From Naumannella halotolerans (GTDB taxonomy: Bacteria; Actinomycetota; Actinomycetes; Propionibacteriales; Propionibacteriaceae), in assembly GCF_004364645.1 (NCBI RefSeq), contig NZ_SOAW01000004.1, positions 43,063 through 107,062 of the forward strand: DNA of 64,000 bases. The letters run 5' to 3'. A program made the translations under genes and the position numbers. How positions within the stretch are numbered: the first letter of the stretch is position 1; each line of letters begins with the position of its first letter. The notes beneath the pieces are model-generated. The model had not been told where the DNA came from. It saw only the letters and a list, made by a program, of their open reading frames with translations, and did no database searches. This document shows, piece after piece, positions 52,479 through 63,618 of the stretch.

Positions 52479-52561
52479 TGCGCGAGAGAGGATTTGAACC
52501 TCCACGCCCTTGCGGACACTGCCACCTGAAGACAGCGCGTCTACCGTTCCGCCACTCGCGC
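52479..52561 (-). tRNA. tRNA-Leu (anticodon CAG)
   Basis: On the minus strand an acceptor stem GCGCGAG/CTCGCGC, anticodon stem CTGTC/GGCAG with loop TTCAGGT (anticodon CAG), a long variable arm and a T-arm with GGTTCAAATCC are visible. A tRNA-Leu near fhaA is also found in Mycobacterium. Confidence 0.93.
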
Positions 52562-52662
52562 AATGCTCATCCCTGAGCGACAACAGACCGTAGCACGATC
52601 ACGGCGCCGACCCCAACTCCGGCGACCTGCCGCAGGGACTTCGCCGTACCCGCGACCGCGGT

Positions 52663-53541
52663 TCACCAGGTCCAGATGAATCCGTGGGCCCGCCCCGGGG
52701 CCATCCGCTGCTGTTCGACGCAGAACGAACCGGAGGGAGTCGGGCTCACCGGATCGCTGAGCACCGGAGTACGCCGGTTGCCCGAGACCCAGAAGGGGCG
52801 GATGACCCGCGGCACCCGGCCACGGAACCGCAGTTCCATCCGCAGCAGGTCGATCGTCGAGCGGGTCCCGGAGACGACCCGGTCGGGCAGCCTGCTGGTC
52901 CGGCGGATCTCGGTCGGCAACCGCTCGTCGGTGCTGTAGCCGTAGGTGATCGAATCCCCACGCCGGAGCGTCCGATCGAACTTCAGTTCGTAGACCACCA
53001 CATTGTGCTGCGGCAGCACCCACTGTCCGGACAGCGAGCAGCCGTACATGTCGTGCATCTCCGGCACCCCGTGCCGGGGCCCGTCGGAGTAGTTGCAGAC
53101 TCGCAGCACATGGGTCAGCTCGGGGACGGTGGAGGTGATCACGCGCTGGGTACGGGTCAGCTCGAAGTGACCGTCGCGGCCGATGTGGACCTGGTTGTGG
53201 TGGAACTGGCTGGTCCAGCTGCCCCCGAGCGCGGCCGTGGAGTGAATTCCCCGCAGTTGGCCCTGCAACAGTTCCGGGGAGGTTCGCAGCATTTCCGCCA
53301 AGGCGGTGACGGACGGCGATACCCCTTGTCCGGAGAGTTGAGCGAGTTCATCACGGGAAAGCTCCAACCCGAAGGCGATCGAACGGATCGTCGCCGCGTG
53401 CGGGCGCTTGCTCTGCCCGTTCTCGATCGCCCGAATGGATCGCTGGCTGACGCCGGAGCGATCGGCCAATTGTGCTTGGGTCAGGCGACGTTGCTCACGC
53501 AGTGCGCGCAGCTCCGTACCGGCGACCATGGTCCGTTCCAT
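52663..53541 (-). CDS. XRE-family HTH regulator with large C-terminal domain
   Basis: The 292-residue protein has an N-terminal lambda-repressor HTH, RALREQRRLTQAQLADRSGVSQRSIRAIENGQSKRPH (about residues 9-45). The remaining 220 residues are beta-rich and aromatic, with HNQVHIGRDGHFELTRTQRV and VVYELKFDRTLRRGDSITYGYS; I do not recognise the fold or ligand. The ATG at 53541 has CATAAT on the minus strand (53554-53549) seven bases upstream, so it is leaderless. It is divergent from a DUF480-methyltransferase gene across 246 bp. Confidence 0.8.
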   Translation of the reverse strand: MERTMVAGTELRALREQRRLTQAQLADRSGVSQRSIRAIENGQSKRPHAATIRSIAFGLELSRDELAQLSGQGVSPSVTALAEMLRTSPELLQGQLRGIHSTAALGGSWTSQFHHNQVHIGRDGHFELTRTQRVITSTVPELTHVLRVCNYSDGPRHGVPEMHDMYGCSLSGQWVLPQHNVVVYELKFDRTLRRGDSITYGYSTDERLPTEIRRTSRLPDRVVSGTRSTIDLLRMELRFRGRVPRVIRPFWVSGNRRTPVLSDPVSPTPSGSFCVEQQRMAPGRAHGFIWTW

Positions 53542-53742
53542 GGCCGAGATTATGCCGGGGGAAGGATCGCCGATCACCGGCAGAAAACCGGCAATTTCGA
53601 GTTGCCGGGCGGCAACAATCTGAGATTTCCCTTGACATTCGATCAGAAAACCGGAGCTGCGCCTCAGGCAGCGCCATCCGAGATGTTTGCCGCCGGTACC
53701 GACCTCGTCCCCGACCGCCTGGACAGTACATCGCGGTGAACG

Positions 53743-53765
53743 ATTGTTGAACCCTTCGTAACAAT
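53743..53765. promoter_or_regulatory. Operator-like inverted repeat before the DUF480-methyltransferase gene
   Basis: ATTGTT and AACAAT are separated by 11 bp, about 10 bp upstream of the TAGAGT -10 box (53775-53780) of the leaderless gene starting at GTG 53788. The surrounding 53550-53780 stretch is distinctly AT-richer than average. The divergent XRE protein is an obvious candidate to bind here. Confidence 0.5.
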
Positions 53766-53787
53766 GCAGGACTCTAGAGTTGTTCCC

Positions 53788-54993
53788 GTGAATGGAATTC
53801 CCGAATTGACCAGTGAGGAACAACGCGTACTCGGCAGTTTACTTGAAAAAGAAATAACCGTGCCGGGCAGCTATCCCATGACGCTCAATGCCGTACGCAC
53901 CGCCTGCAACCAGACCTCCAGCCGCGAGCCGGTGGTCGACTACGACGAGCCGACGGTGAACGAGACCCTGCGGCAGTTGCGCGATGCCGACCTGGTGACC
54001 ACCACCTGGGCCGGTTCCGGACAGCGCAGTGTGAAGTTCGCCCAGACCGTGGCCGCCCGCCAGGGCTGGTCACCGCAGGTACGGGCGCTGCTGACCGTGC
54101 TCCTGCTCCGCGGCGCGCAACCGGCCGGAGCCCTGAAGACCCGCGCCGAGCGGTTGCACGGTTTCACCGACCGCTCCCAGGTGGAGGCAACTCTGCGAGC
54201 CATGGCCACCGCCGAACCCGCCCTGGTCCGCGAGCTGCCCAGGCGACCGGGGCAACAGGACCCCCGCTGGATCCACCTGCTGGGGCCGGTCGCTGCCACC
54301 GAGGACGCAGCGCCGGCACCACCGGCCGACCTGGAGACCCCGCTGGCGGAGGGCTCGCAGGTACGCGACCAGCGGGTCCGTACCAGCTACGGCGTGATCG
54401 CCGCCGACTACGCCGAGGCGCTGGTCGACGAGCTGCCCGACCTGCCGTTCGAGCGATGGCTGTTGCAGCGAGTCGTCGAGTTGGCTGCCGGGGCGCCGAT
54501 CGCCGACGCCGGCTGCGGACCGGGCCACGTCACCGACCACCTGGCCGGACTCGGGGCGCAGGTGAGGGGCATCGACCTCAGCGGTGAGATGATCGAGCAG
54601 GCACGGACCCGGTTCCCCGACCACGACTACCGGGTCGGTGACCTGCGCCAGCTGCTGCGGCCGGAGAATGCCGACGGTTGGGGTGCGGTCCTCGGCTGGT
54701 ACTCGCTGATTCACCTGACCGCCGCCGAACTGCCGGCGGCCGTGGCATCCCTGGTCCGGCCGCTGCGCCCCGGCGGGTGGCTGCTGGTCGGCCTACATGC
54801 CGGTGCCGAGGTGATCCGGCACCCGAACTGGTTCGGCCACCAGATCGAGCTCGACTTCGTGTTCCACCCTCCCGAGTCGGTGGTCGCCGCCTTCGGGGCA
54901 GCCGGCCTGACCGACCTGGAGTACTACGTGCGAGGCCCGCAACGGCAGGAGACCACCACCCGCTGCTACGTCCTCGGCCGACGGCCCGACTGA
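53788..54993 (+). CDS. DUF480 (YceH-like) domain fused to class I SAM methyltransferase
   Basis: The 401-residue protein opens with a DUF480 double winged-helix domain: LTSEEQRVLGSLLEKEITVPGSYPMTLNAVRTACNQTSSREPV is the family signature (about residues 8-50). The second half (from about residue 205) is a methyltransferase with motif I IADAGCGPGHVTDHLAGLG, then GIDLSGEMIEQAR and the aromatic GWYSLIHLT. Similar fusions occur in actinobacteria; substrate unknown. GTG 53788 is eight bases after TAGAGT and fits a leaderless mRNA; ATG 53764 is an upstream alternative. Confidence 0.85.
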   Translation: MNGIPELTSEEQRVLGSLLEKEITVPGSYPMTLNAVRTACNQTSSREPVVDYDEPTVNETLRQLRDADLVTTTWAGSGQRSVKFAQTVAARQGWSPQVRALLTVLLLRGAQPAGALKTRAERLHGFTDRSQVEATLRAMATAEPALVRELPRRPGQQDPRWIHLLGPVAATEDAAPAPPADLETPLAEGSQVRDQRVRTSYGVIAADYAEALVDELPDLPFERWLLQRVVELAAGAPIADAGCGPGHVTDHLAGLGAQVRGIDLSGEMIEQARTRFPDHDYRVGDLRQLLRPENADGWGAVLGWYSLIHLTAAELPAAVASLVRPLRPGGWLLVGLHAGAEVIRHPNWFGHQIELDFVFHPPESVVAAFGAAGLTDLEYYVRGPQRQETTTRCYVLGRRPD

Positions 54994-55071
54994 GCCGCCC
55001 GGCCCACCCCACCGGGGTTCCGGACCGGGCCCAGACCCTCCACCTGCGGTCGAGAACCCACGCACGAAAAG

Positions 55072-55099
55072 TGTCACCGGCAGCGGCGCCCGTTAGTAT
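55072..55099 (+). promoter_or_regulatory. Putative promoter of the fhaA-pknB operon
   Basis: TGTCAC (55072-55077) and TAGTAT (55094-55099) are 16 bp apart and lie about 56 bp before the fhaA start. A purine-rich ribosome-binding site, GAAAGGGGG, precedes the ATG. Confidence 0.5.
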
Positions 55100-55155
55100 C
55101 GGGGCCGGGTGCCCTTCCCCGGTGCCCGCTGCACCGTGCACTGAAAGGGGGCCTC

Positions 55156-55884
55156 ATGAGTGTCTTCGACCGCTTCGAGAAGCGCATCGAGGGTGCCGTC
55201 AACGGCGTCTTCGCCCGCGCCTTCAAAGGCGATGTGCAGCCTGTCGAGATCGCCGCCCGACTGCAGAAGGAACTCGACTCCCAGGCCCAGATCATCTCCC
55301 GGCACCGCCGGCTGGTGCCGAACGAGTTCGTGATCGAACTGTCCCAGCACGACTACGACCAGCTGACGCCCTACGGCAAGAAGCTGACCGCTGAGATCGT
55401 CCCCGAACTGCGCGGTCATGCCGCCGACATGGGGTACGAGTTCAACGGCCCGATCATGCTCCATTTCGACCTCGACGAGCGCCTGCCCACGGGCAAGTTC
55501 AACGTCTCATCCGAGGCCGTCGCTGCTGTCGATTCCGACGAGGTCGCCCCGGCCGAGGAGCCGCTGACCACCGGAACCCTGCGCCGTACCAATCTGGTGG
55601 TCGAGGTGAACGGCATGCGCCATCCGCTGAACCCGCCCGGTTTCACCATCGGCCGCGGCACCGATGCCGACCTGCGGATCAACGATCCGGGCATCTCCCG
55701 GCTGCATGCCCGGTTCGAGGTCAGCGGCTCCGGGGCCGATCAGCAGTACAAGGTCGTCGACCTCGGCTCCACCAACGGCATCAGCGTGAACGGCGAGCGG
55801 GTCCACGAGGCCACGCTGCGCGACGGCACCCGGATCGAGATGGGCAACACCCGGCTGCTGGTTCACTCCCCCGCGAGGCACTAG
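55156..55884 (+). CDS. fhaA: FhaA, DUF3662 plus FHA domain signalling protein
   Basis: The 242-residue cytosolic protein has the N-terminal DUF3662 domain (residues 1-115; SVFDRFEKRIEGAVNGVFARAFKGDVQPVEIA) and a C-terminal FHA domain (about 150-240; FTIGRGTDADLRINDPGISRLHARF and DLGSTNGISVNGERV). FHA domains bind phosphothreonine; in Mycobacterium FhaA binds the phosphorylated pseudokinase domain of MviN and links kinase signalling to peptidoglycan precursor export. The linker between the domains is only about 35 residues, much shorter than in the mycobacterial protein. It is the first gene of the operon. Confidence 0.95.
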   Translation: MSVFDRFEKRIEGAVNGVFARAFKGDVQPVEIAARLQKELDSQAQIISRHRRLVPNEFVIELSQHDYDQLTPYGKKLTAEIVPELRGHAADMGYEFNGPIMLHFDLDERLPTGKFNVSSEAVAAVDSDEVAPAEEPLTTGTLRRTNLVVEVNGMRHPLNPPGFTIGRGTDADLRINDPGISRLHARFEVSGSGADQQYKVVDLGSTNGISVNGERVHEATLRDGTRIEMGNTRLLVHSPARH

Positions 55885-56358
55885 ATGGGTTCGGCCATCG
55901 TCGTCACCGTCGCCAAGGTGGCTTTCCTGGCGTTGCTGTGGGTCTTCGTACTCATCTGCGCGTCGATCATCCGTACCGACATGTTCGGTCGCCGGGTGAC
56001 GACGAACGATCTTCCCCGCCCGGCGCTGGAGGAACCGCGCCGGAAGGGACGACGTTCCCGCAAGACCCCCCGTCGGGTGGTGATCACCAGCGGGCCACAG
56101 GCCGGGATCGAGGCAGACCTCAGTTCCGGCGAGGTACGGATCGGCCGCAGTTCGGACTGCCAGCTGATGCTGGACGACGACTACGTGTCCACCCGCCACG
56201 GCCTGATCACCGTGCAACCCGACGGCCTGGTGGTGGTCGAGGACCTCGGTTCGACCAATGGCGTCTACGTGAACAACCAGCGCATCACTCAGCCCACCCA
56301 GATCACCGAAGCCGACACGGTACGGATCGGCCGTACCCAGTTGAAGCTGGACAACTGA
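55885..56358 (+). CDS. fhaB: FhaB (FipA), membrane-anchored FHA protein
   Basis: The 157-residue product has one N-terminal membrane helix (VAFLALLWVFVLICASIIRTD, about residues 9-30). A basic linker (RRKGRRSRKTPRR) follows and then an FHA domain with VRIGRSSDCQLMLDDDYVSTRHG and DLGSTNGVYVNNQRI. In mycobacteria FipA joins kinase signals to FtsZ and FtsQ under stress. It follows fhaA with no gap and precedes pstP by 3 bp. Confidence 0.93.
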   Translation: MGSAIVVTVAKVAFLALLWVFVLICASIIRTDMFGRRVTTNDLPRPALEEPRRKGRRSRKTPRRVVITSGPQAGIEADLSSGEVRIGRSSDCQLMLDDDYVSTRHGLITVQPDGLVVVEDLGSTNGVYVNNQRITQPTQITEADTVRIGRTQLKLDN

Positions 56359-56361
56359 TCG

Positions 56362-58181
<1,820 letters not shown>

Positions 58182-58185
<4 letters not shown>

Positions 58186-59588
58186 GCCAGACCCAGACCC
58201 CCGAACAGGCCCCGACCGTCGTCGTCTACCACAAGCGCCGCAATGTCGAGCTGTTCATGCTCGTCCTGGCCTGTGCCGTCGGCATCGGCGCCTACTGGAT
58301 CACCTCGATGAACCTGCTCGGTGAGTCACCCGCCAACCTGCCCTATGTGGCCGGGGTCTGGCTCGGGCTGGCCCTGCTGTGCCACATCGTCGTCCGCTGG
58401 CGGCTGCCCTACGCCGACCCGCTGATCCTGCCGTGCGTGTTCTTCCTGAACGGCCTCGGCCTGGTGATGATCCACCGGTTGGATCTGGCCACCAGGTACG
58501 CCGACGAACCGGCGAACGACGCGGTGACCCAGCTGATGTGGACCGTGCTGGCGGTCGGCGTGTTGATCTTCGGCATCTTCGTGGTCCGGGACTACCGGCC
58601 GCTGCAGCGGTTCACCTACACCTTGGCGCTGTTGGGGATCGGCCTGTTGCTGTTGCCGCTGGTCCCCGGCATCGGCCGCACGATCAACGGCTCCAGCATC
58701 TGGATCGGGGTCGGCCCGTTCTCCTTCCAGCCCTCCGAAGTGGCCAAGATCGCCCTGGCGATCGCCTTCTCCTCCTACCTGGTGGAGAAGCGGGACGTGC
58801 TGGCGATGGCCGGCGCCCGGATCCTGGGCATCGACCTGCCCCGCCCGCGCGACCTCGGACCGATCCTGATCGTCTGGGGCGTCGCCATGGCGATCCTGGT
58901 CTTCCAACGCGATCTGGGTACGTCGCTGCTGTTCTTCGGCCTGTTCGTAATGATGATCTACGTCGCCACCGAACGCCCCGGCTGGGCAGTCCTCGGGTTG
59001 TTGATGTTCGCCGGCGGTGGCTTCCTCGGCTACAGCATCTTCGGCCACGTCCGTACCCGCGTGCAGGCCTGGCTGGATCCCTTCGCCGATCCCGAGGCGA
59101 ACTACCAGGTGATCCAAGGCCTCTTCGGTTTCGCCTGGGGCGGGATGACCGGAACCGGTCTCGGTCTCGGCCAGCCCTGGCGTACCCCGCTGGCGAAGTC
59201 GGACTACATCATGGCCTCGATCGGCGAAGAGCTCGGTGTCGCCGGGTTGATGGCAGTGATCATGGTCTACGCGATCCTGGTCGCGCGCGCACTGCGTACC
59301 GCCCTGGCCTCGCGCGAACCGTTCGGCAAGCTGCTCGCCGCCGGTCTCGGATTCGTCTGGGCGCTGCAGGTGTTCGCCATCGTCGGCGGCGTCACCAAGC
59401 TGTTGCCGTTGACCGGTCTGACCACACCGTTCATGTCCCAGGGTGGCTCGTCGCTGCTGGCGAACTGGACCGTCGCCGGACTGTTGTTGATCATCTCCCA
59501 TCAGGTCCGACGGCCGGTGATCACCGGACCGGCCCTGGTCGACAACGAGAGCACCCAGGTGATCAACCGACCCAGGGGGGTGCGATGA
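58182..59588 (+). CDS. rodA: RodA, SEDS peptidoglycan glycosyltransferase
   Basis: The 468-residue integral membrane protein polymerises lipid II for elongation. About 12 helices are present, and the SEDS signatures WIGVGPFSFQPSEVAKIALAI, FQRDLGTSLLFFGLF and GITGLTTPFMSQGGSSLLAN (here GVTKLLPLTGLTTPFMSQGG) are clear. The ATGA start overlaps the pstP stop and the stop overlaps pbpA. In this family the enzyme works as a pair with the following class B PBP. Confidence 0.95.
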
Positions 59589-61027
59589 ACCGCCCGATCC
59601 GCCGCATCTCGGTCGTCGCCATGGTGATGTTCGCCCTGCTGCTGGGCAATGTCACCTACTCGGCACTGGTGCGCTACAACACCTGGAACGCCGATCCGGC
59701 GAACAACCGGGTACGCGATGCCCAGTTCGGCCAGGACCGTGGACCGATCCTGGCAGCCGGTCAGGTGCCGCTGGCCGAGACCGAGCCCAGCGACGGCCGG
59801 TTCGACTACCAGCGCGTCTACCCGACCAACCCCGAGCTGTACGCGCCGATCACCGGCTACTACTCCTATTCCTACGGCCGCTCGGCACTGGAGAACTCCT
59901 ACAACGCCGAGCTTTCCGGCACCGACGATTCGCAGTTCCTGAGCCGGGTGATCGACTCGGTCACCGGGGAGACCCCGACCGGTGCGACCGTCGAGACCAC
60001 CATCGTCCCCGCCGCCCAGCAGGCCGCCTGGGACGGTCTGGCCGGCCGCAAGGGCGCTGTGGTGGCGATGAACCCGCAGACCGGCGCGATCCTGGCGATG
60101 GTGACCACGCCGAGCTACGACCCGAACGAACTGGGCACCCATGACAACGACGACGCCAGCGAGGCCTGGACCAGCCTGAACGACGACGCCGACCGGCCGA
60201 TGGCCAACCGGGCGGCGCGGGAGATCTACCCGCCCGGCTCGACCTTCAAACTGGTCACCGCCGCCGCCGCCCTGGAGAGCGGTATGAGCCCCGATGACGA
60301 GATCGACTCCCCCGAGCAGTACACGCTGCCGCAGACCAACACCCAGTTGGGCAATGAGACCAACTGCGGCGGTGACCGGGTGAGTCTGGACCAGGCACTG
60401 CAGGTTTCCTGCAACACCGCCTTCGCCGGCCTCGGTGTCGACCTGGGAGCGGAGGCCTTGCAGGCCCAGGCCGACAAGTTCGGCTTCGGCACCCGTCCGC
60501 TGCCGGACCTGGCCGCCGTGGCCAGCCAGTTCCCCGACGACCCGAACGGGGCGCAGACCGCCCTGGCCGCGATCGGTCAGGGAGATGTCGCCGCCAGCCC
60601 GTTGCAGATGACGATGGTCACCTCCGGGATCGCCAACGGCGGCGTGGTGATGGACCCGTACGTGGTCGACACCGTCCGCGCCGACGACCTGTCGGTGCTG
60701 CGGCAGACCCAGCCGCAGGAACGTTCCACCGCCATGAGCTCGGAGAATGCCGATGCACTGGCCGAGATGATGGTGCACGTGGTGGAGAGCGGCACCGGCG
60801 TCAACGGTCAGATGAGCGGGGTGACCGTCGGCGGCAAGACCGGTACGGCGCAGACCACCGAGGAACGCCCGCCGTATGCCTGGTTCACCGCCTTCGGCGG
60901 CGAGGAGGGCAATCCCAGCGTGGCGGTGACGGTGTTCATCGAGGAGGCAGACATCGAACGCAGTGACATCGCCGGCGGCCGACTCGCAGCGCCGATCGCC
61001 CGGGACGTGATGGAGGCCGTGCTGTGA
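59585..61027 (+). CDS. pbpA: PbpA, class B penicillin-binding transpeptidase
   Basis: The 480-residue protein has one N-terminal membrane helix (VVAMVMFALLLGNVTYSAL) and a periplasmic transpeptidase domain. The three active-site motifs are present: STFK in YPPGSTFKLVTAAAAL, SCN in LQVSCNTAFAGL and KTG in VGGKTGTAQT. It crosslinks peptides in wall made by RodA and is the expected target of PknB regulation. ATG 59585 overlaps the rodA stop by 4 bp; the frame upstream lies inside rodA and is not coding. Confidence 0.95.
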   Translation: MNRPIRRISVVAMVMFALLLGNVTYSALVRYNTWNADPANNRVRDAQFGQDRGPILAAGQVPLAETEPSDGRFDYQRVYPTNPELYAPITGYYSYSYGRSALENSYNAELSGTDDSQFLSRVIDSVTGETPTGATVETTIVPAAQQAAWDGLAGRKGAVVAMNPQTGAILAMVTTPSYDPNELGTHDNDDASEAWTSLNDDADRPMANRAAREIYPPGSTFKLVTAAAALESGMSPDDEIDSPEQYTLPQTNTQLGNETNCGGDRVSLDQALQVSCNTAFAGLGVDLGAEALQAQADKFGFGTRPLPDLAAVASQFPDDPNGAQTALAAIGQGDVAASPLQMTMVTSGIANGGVVMDPYVVDTVRADDLSVLRQTQPQERSTAMSSENADALAEMMVHVVESGTGVNGQMSGVTVGGKTGTAQTTEERPPYAWFTAFGGEEGNPSVAVTVFIEEADIERSDIAGGRLAAPIARDVMEAVL

Positions 61028-61076
61028 GATGCTTCGCGAGAGATCGCCGAGCCCGACAGGACTCAGTGGAGACGAC

Positions 61077-62978
61077 ATGAACGACGACGAGACCAAAGAC
61101 TTCGGCAACTCGCCGACCGAGCCGATCGACAGTGCGCCGCCGACCCGCGCCCGCCGGGCCGCCGCTCCCATGCTGGGCGGCCGCTACGAGCTGCAGGGCC
61201 TGCTCGGCCGTGGCGGGATGGCCGAGGTACGTCGCGCCTACGACACCCGCCTCGGTCGCCCGGTGGCGATCAAGCAGCTGCGTACCGACCTGGCCAGCGA
61301 CCCGATGTTCCAGGCCCGATTCCGCCGGGAGGCGCAGTCGGCGGCCGGATTGAACCACCCGAACATCGTCGCCGTCTACGACACCGGTGAGGAGGTCAAC
61401 GACGACGGCACCGCGATCCCCTACATCGTGATGGAACTCGTCGAGGGCCTGACGCTGCGCGAGGTGCTGCGCGATGACCGGAAGATCCTGCCCGAGCGGG
61501 CGTTGGAGATCACCCAGGGGATCCTGGACGCGCTGGCGTACTCGCACACCGCCGGGATCATCCACCGCGACATCAAACCCGCGAACGTGATGCTGACCCC
61601 GCAGGGTCAGGTGAAGGTGATGGACTTCGGCATCGCCCGCGCGGTGGCCGACTCCTCGGCGACGATGACCCAGACCGCAGCGGTGATCGGCACCGCGCAG
61701 TACCTGTCCCCGGAGCAGGCCCGCGGGGAGACCGTGGACAACCGCTCCGACATCTACTCCGCCGGCTGTGTGCTCTACGAGCTGTTGACCGGGCGGCCGC
61801 CGTTCATCGGCGACTCCCCGGTGTCGGTGGCCTACCAGCACGTACGGGAGCAGCCCGTACCGCCGAGCCATTTCGATCCGGCGGTCACTCCCGATGTGGA
61901 CGCGATCTGTCTGAAGGCGCTGTCGAAGGACCCCGACGACCGCTACCACGATGCGCGGGAGATGCGCGACGACATCAGCCGGGTGCTGGCCGGCCAGTCG
62001 GCCACCGCCATGTTGCCGGTCGGTGCGGCCGATCCGGATGCGACCCGGGTGGTTCCGGCCGCAGCTCCGCTGGCCGATCCCGATGCCCTCGACCCCGACG
62101 ACGAGGACGCCGACGGTGAGGACGAGGAGGAGCGGCGCTCGAAGAAGGCGCCGATCATCATCGCCTTGGCGGTGCTGCTGGTCGTCGCCGGCGCGCTCGG
62201 GCTGTGGTGGTGGAACCGGTCGCAGCCGGTCGAACCGGTACTGGTGCAGGTGCCGGCACTGGAGGGGTCGACCCAGGCGGGTGCGGAGAGCACCTTGACC
62301 AACCAGGGGCTGCAGTCCACGGTGGAGGAGACCAAGGGCGCCGATGACGAGACCGTCGGCACCGTGGTCGACCAGGATCCGCCGGCCGGGGACATAGTCG
62401 AACAGGGTTCCACGGTGACCATCACGATCAATGTCGGGCCGGACAAGGGCGCCATCCCGTCGGGTCTGGTCGGCATGGACGTCGATGAGGCGCAGTCCGA
62501 ACTGGAGGATGCCGGGTTCACCAACGTGACCGCCACCGCCGATGAGGACAGTGACGAGCCGGAGAACCAGGTGATCTCGGTCGATCCGAGCAGCGGCGAG
62601 GAGGTCGCACTGGACGACCCGGTGACGCTGACGTACTCGGAGGGACTGGTGACGGTGCCCGACTGGGTGAACGGCCCACGTGAAGATGTGGAGTCCGAGG
62701 CCTCCGAGTTGGGACTGGACGTCAGTTTCAGCACCGTGGAGACCTATGACACCCCGGACGGTTACGTGGTGAGCCAGTCCGTGGATCCGGACTCGCGGGT
62801 CACTCGCGGCACCCAGGTCGATGTGGTCGTCGCCGAGACCCCGCCGACGGTGGAGCCGAGTGATGAGCCCGCTCCCTCGAGCGAGCCTTCTGAGGACGAC
62901 TCACCGTCACCCTCACCGTCGAACGACGACGGAGATGATGACGGATCCTCGGACCCGACGGAACAGCCGACCGCCTGA
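61077..62978 (+). CDS. pknB: PknB, PASTA-domain Ser/Thr protein kinase
   Basis: The 633-residue receptor kinase senses peptidoglycan fragments and controls wall synthesis. The kinase domain (about residues 33-310) shows GRGGMAEV, the VAIKQL lysine, HRDIKPANVML, MDFGIARA and the activation loop up to GTAQYLSPEQA. A membrane helix (IIIALAVLLVVAGALGLWWW, about 360-380) is followed by three PASTA repeats; Mycobacterium PknB has four. An Asp/Ser/Pro tail ends the protein. ATG 61077 has GGAG five bases upstream. No second kinase gene (pknA) precedes it, unlike mycobacteria. Confidence 0.95.
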   Translation: MNDDETKDFGNSPTEPIDSAPPTRARRAAAPMLGGRYELQGLLGRGGMAEVRRAYDTRLGRPVAIKQLRTDLASDPMFQARFRREAQSAAGLNHPNIVAVYDTGEEVNDDGTAIPYIVMELVEGLTLREVLRDDRKILPERALEITQGILDALAYSHTAGIIHRDIKPANVMLTPQGQVKVMDFGIARAVADSSATMTQTAAVIGTAQYLSPEQARGETVDNRSDIYSAGCVLYELLTGRPPFIGDSPVSVAYQHVREQPVPPSHFDPAVTPDVDAICLKALSKDPDDRYHDAREMRDDISRVLAGQSATAMLPVGAADPDATRVVPAAAPLADPDALDPDDEDADGEDEEERRSKKAPIIIALAVLLVVAGALGLWWWNRSQPVEPVLVQVPALEGSTQAGAESTLTNQGLQSTVEETKGADDETVGTVVDQDPPAGDIVEQGSTVTITINVGPDKGAIPSGLVGMDVDEAQSELEDAGFTNVTATADEDSDEPENQVISVDPSSGEEVALDDPVTLTYSEGLVTVPDWVNGPREDVESEASELGLDVSFSTVETYDTPDGYVVSQSVDPDSRVTRGTQVDVVVAETPPTVEPSDEPAPSSEPSEDDSPSPSPSNDDGDDDGSSDPTEQPTA

Positions 62979-63044
62979 GCCGGGTCGGGCTTGAGGTCGG
63001 TGACTGGGCCGGGCCTGAGCCAGCGTGCCTGAGCGGCACAACCG

Positions 63045-63077
63045 ATCGCCGCCGCACCCCGTGGGTGCGGCGGCGAT
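63045..63077 (+). terminator. Strong terminator after pknB
   Basis: ATCGCCGCCGCACCC (63045-63059) pairs perfectly with 63063-63077 around a 3-nt loop and is followed by TGTGTTGT. It lies 66 bp after the pknB stop and should end the fhaA-pknB operon. Confidence 0.88.
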
Positions 63078-63162
63078 TGTGTTGTCGGTGCGGCGGAACG
63101 CCGCTGGAACTGTCCCTGACCCCAACCGACACCACCGCAGCCGGTCCCGTCGGATCGGTCGC

Positions 63163-63334
63163 CCCAAGCCGAGGAGACCCAAGCCGACGAGCCCCGAGCC
63201 GAGGAGACCCGAGCCGACGAGACCGGAGCCGACGAGACCCAAGCCGACGAGCCCCGAGCCGAGGAGACCCGAGCCGACGAGACCGGAGCCGACGAGACCC
63301 GAGCCGACGAGACCCGAGCCGACGAGCTACGGCC
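63163..63334. repeat. 15-bp tandem array with a 60-bp perfect higher-order duplication
   Basis: The basic unit is GAGCCGACGAGACCC with variants. Positions 63181-63240 and 63241-63300 are identical, so a block of four variant units has been duplicated as a whole. Both strands are open in this stretch because the period is a multiple of three, but no start signal or family match supports a gene. Confidence 0.85.
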
Positions 63335-63418
63335 TACGCCGTTCGACCGATCGGCTCCGACCTGCCCATCAGTTGGGATTGCCGGAGCTTCGGTTGCCCA
63401 GGCAGTCGTCGGCAACAA

Positions 63419-63500
63419 AACAAACGTCACACTCGATGCACGTTTCGCCGCGACACGCCACCCGGAAGGCCGTTACCGCCGATCGAGTGTGACGTTTGTT
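63419..63500. repeat. Palindromic repeat with 19-bp arms
   Basis: AACAAACGTCACACTCGAT (63419-63437) and its exact complement (63482-63500) flank a 44-nt spacer. The left arm and most of the spacer recur at 63851-63902. Confidence 0.8.
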
Positions 63501-63618
63501 TGGTTGCGGGCACCGATCAGCTGCGCCACGACCGCCACTGCCTGAACCACCGACGACCAAGCGACACAGCTGGACCCACCGCCCCTTGGCCAGCTGCATC
63601 AGCCGACCCGCCACCAGC

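Noticed and set aside
62762..63430. Minus-strand frame with VSSAR repeats
   Set aside because: It begins in repeat DNA, runs through the pknB terminator and the pknB 3' end; the 15-bp period simply keeps all frames open.
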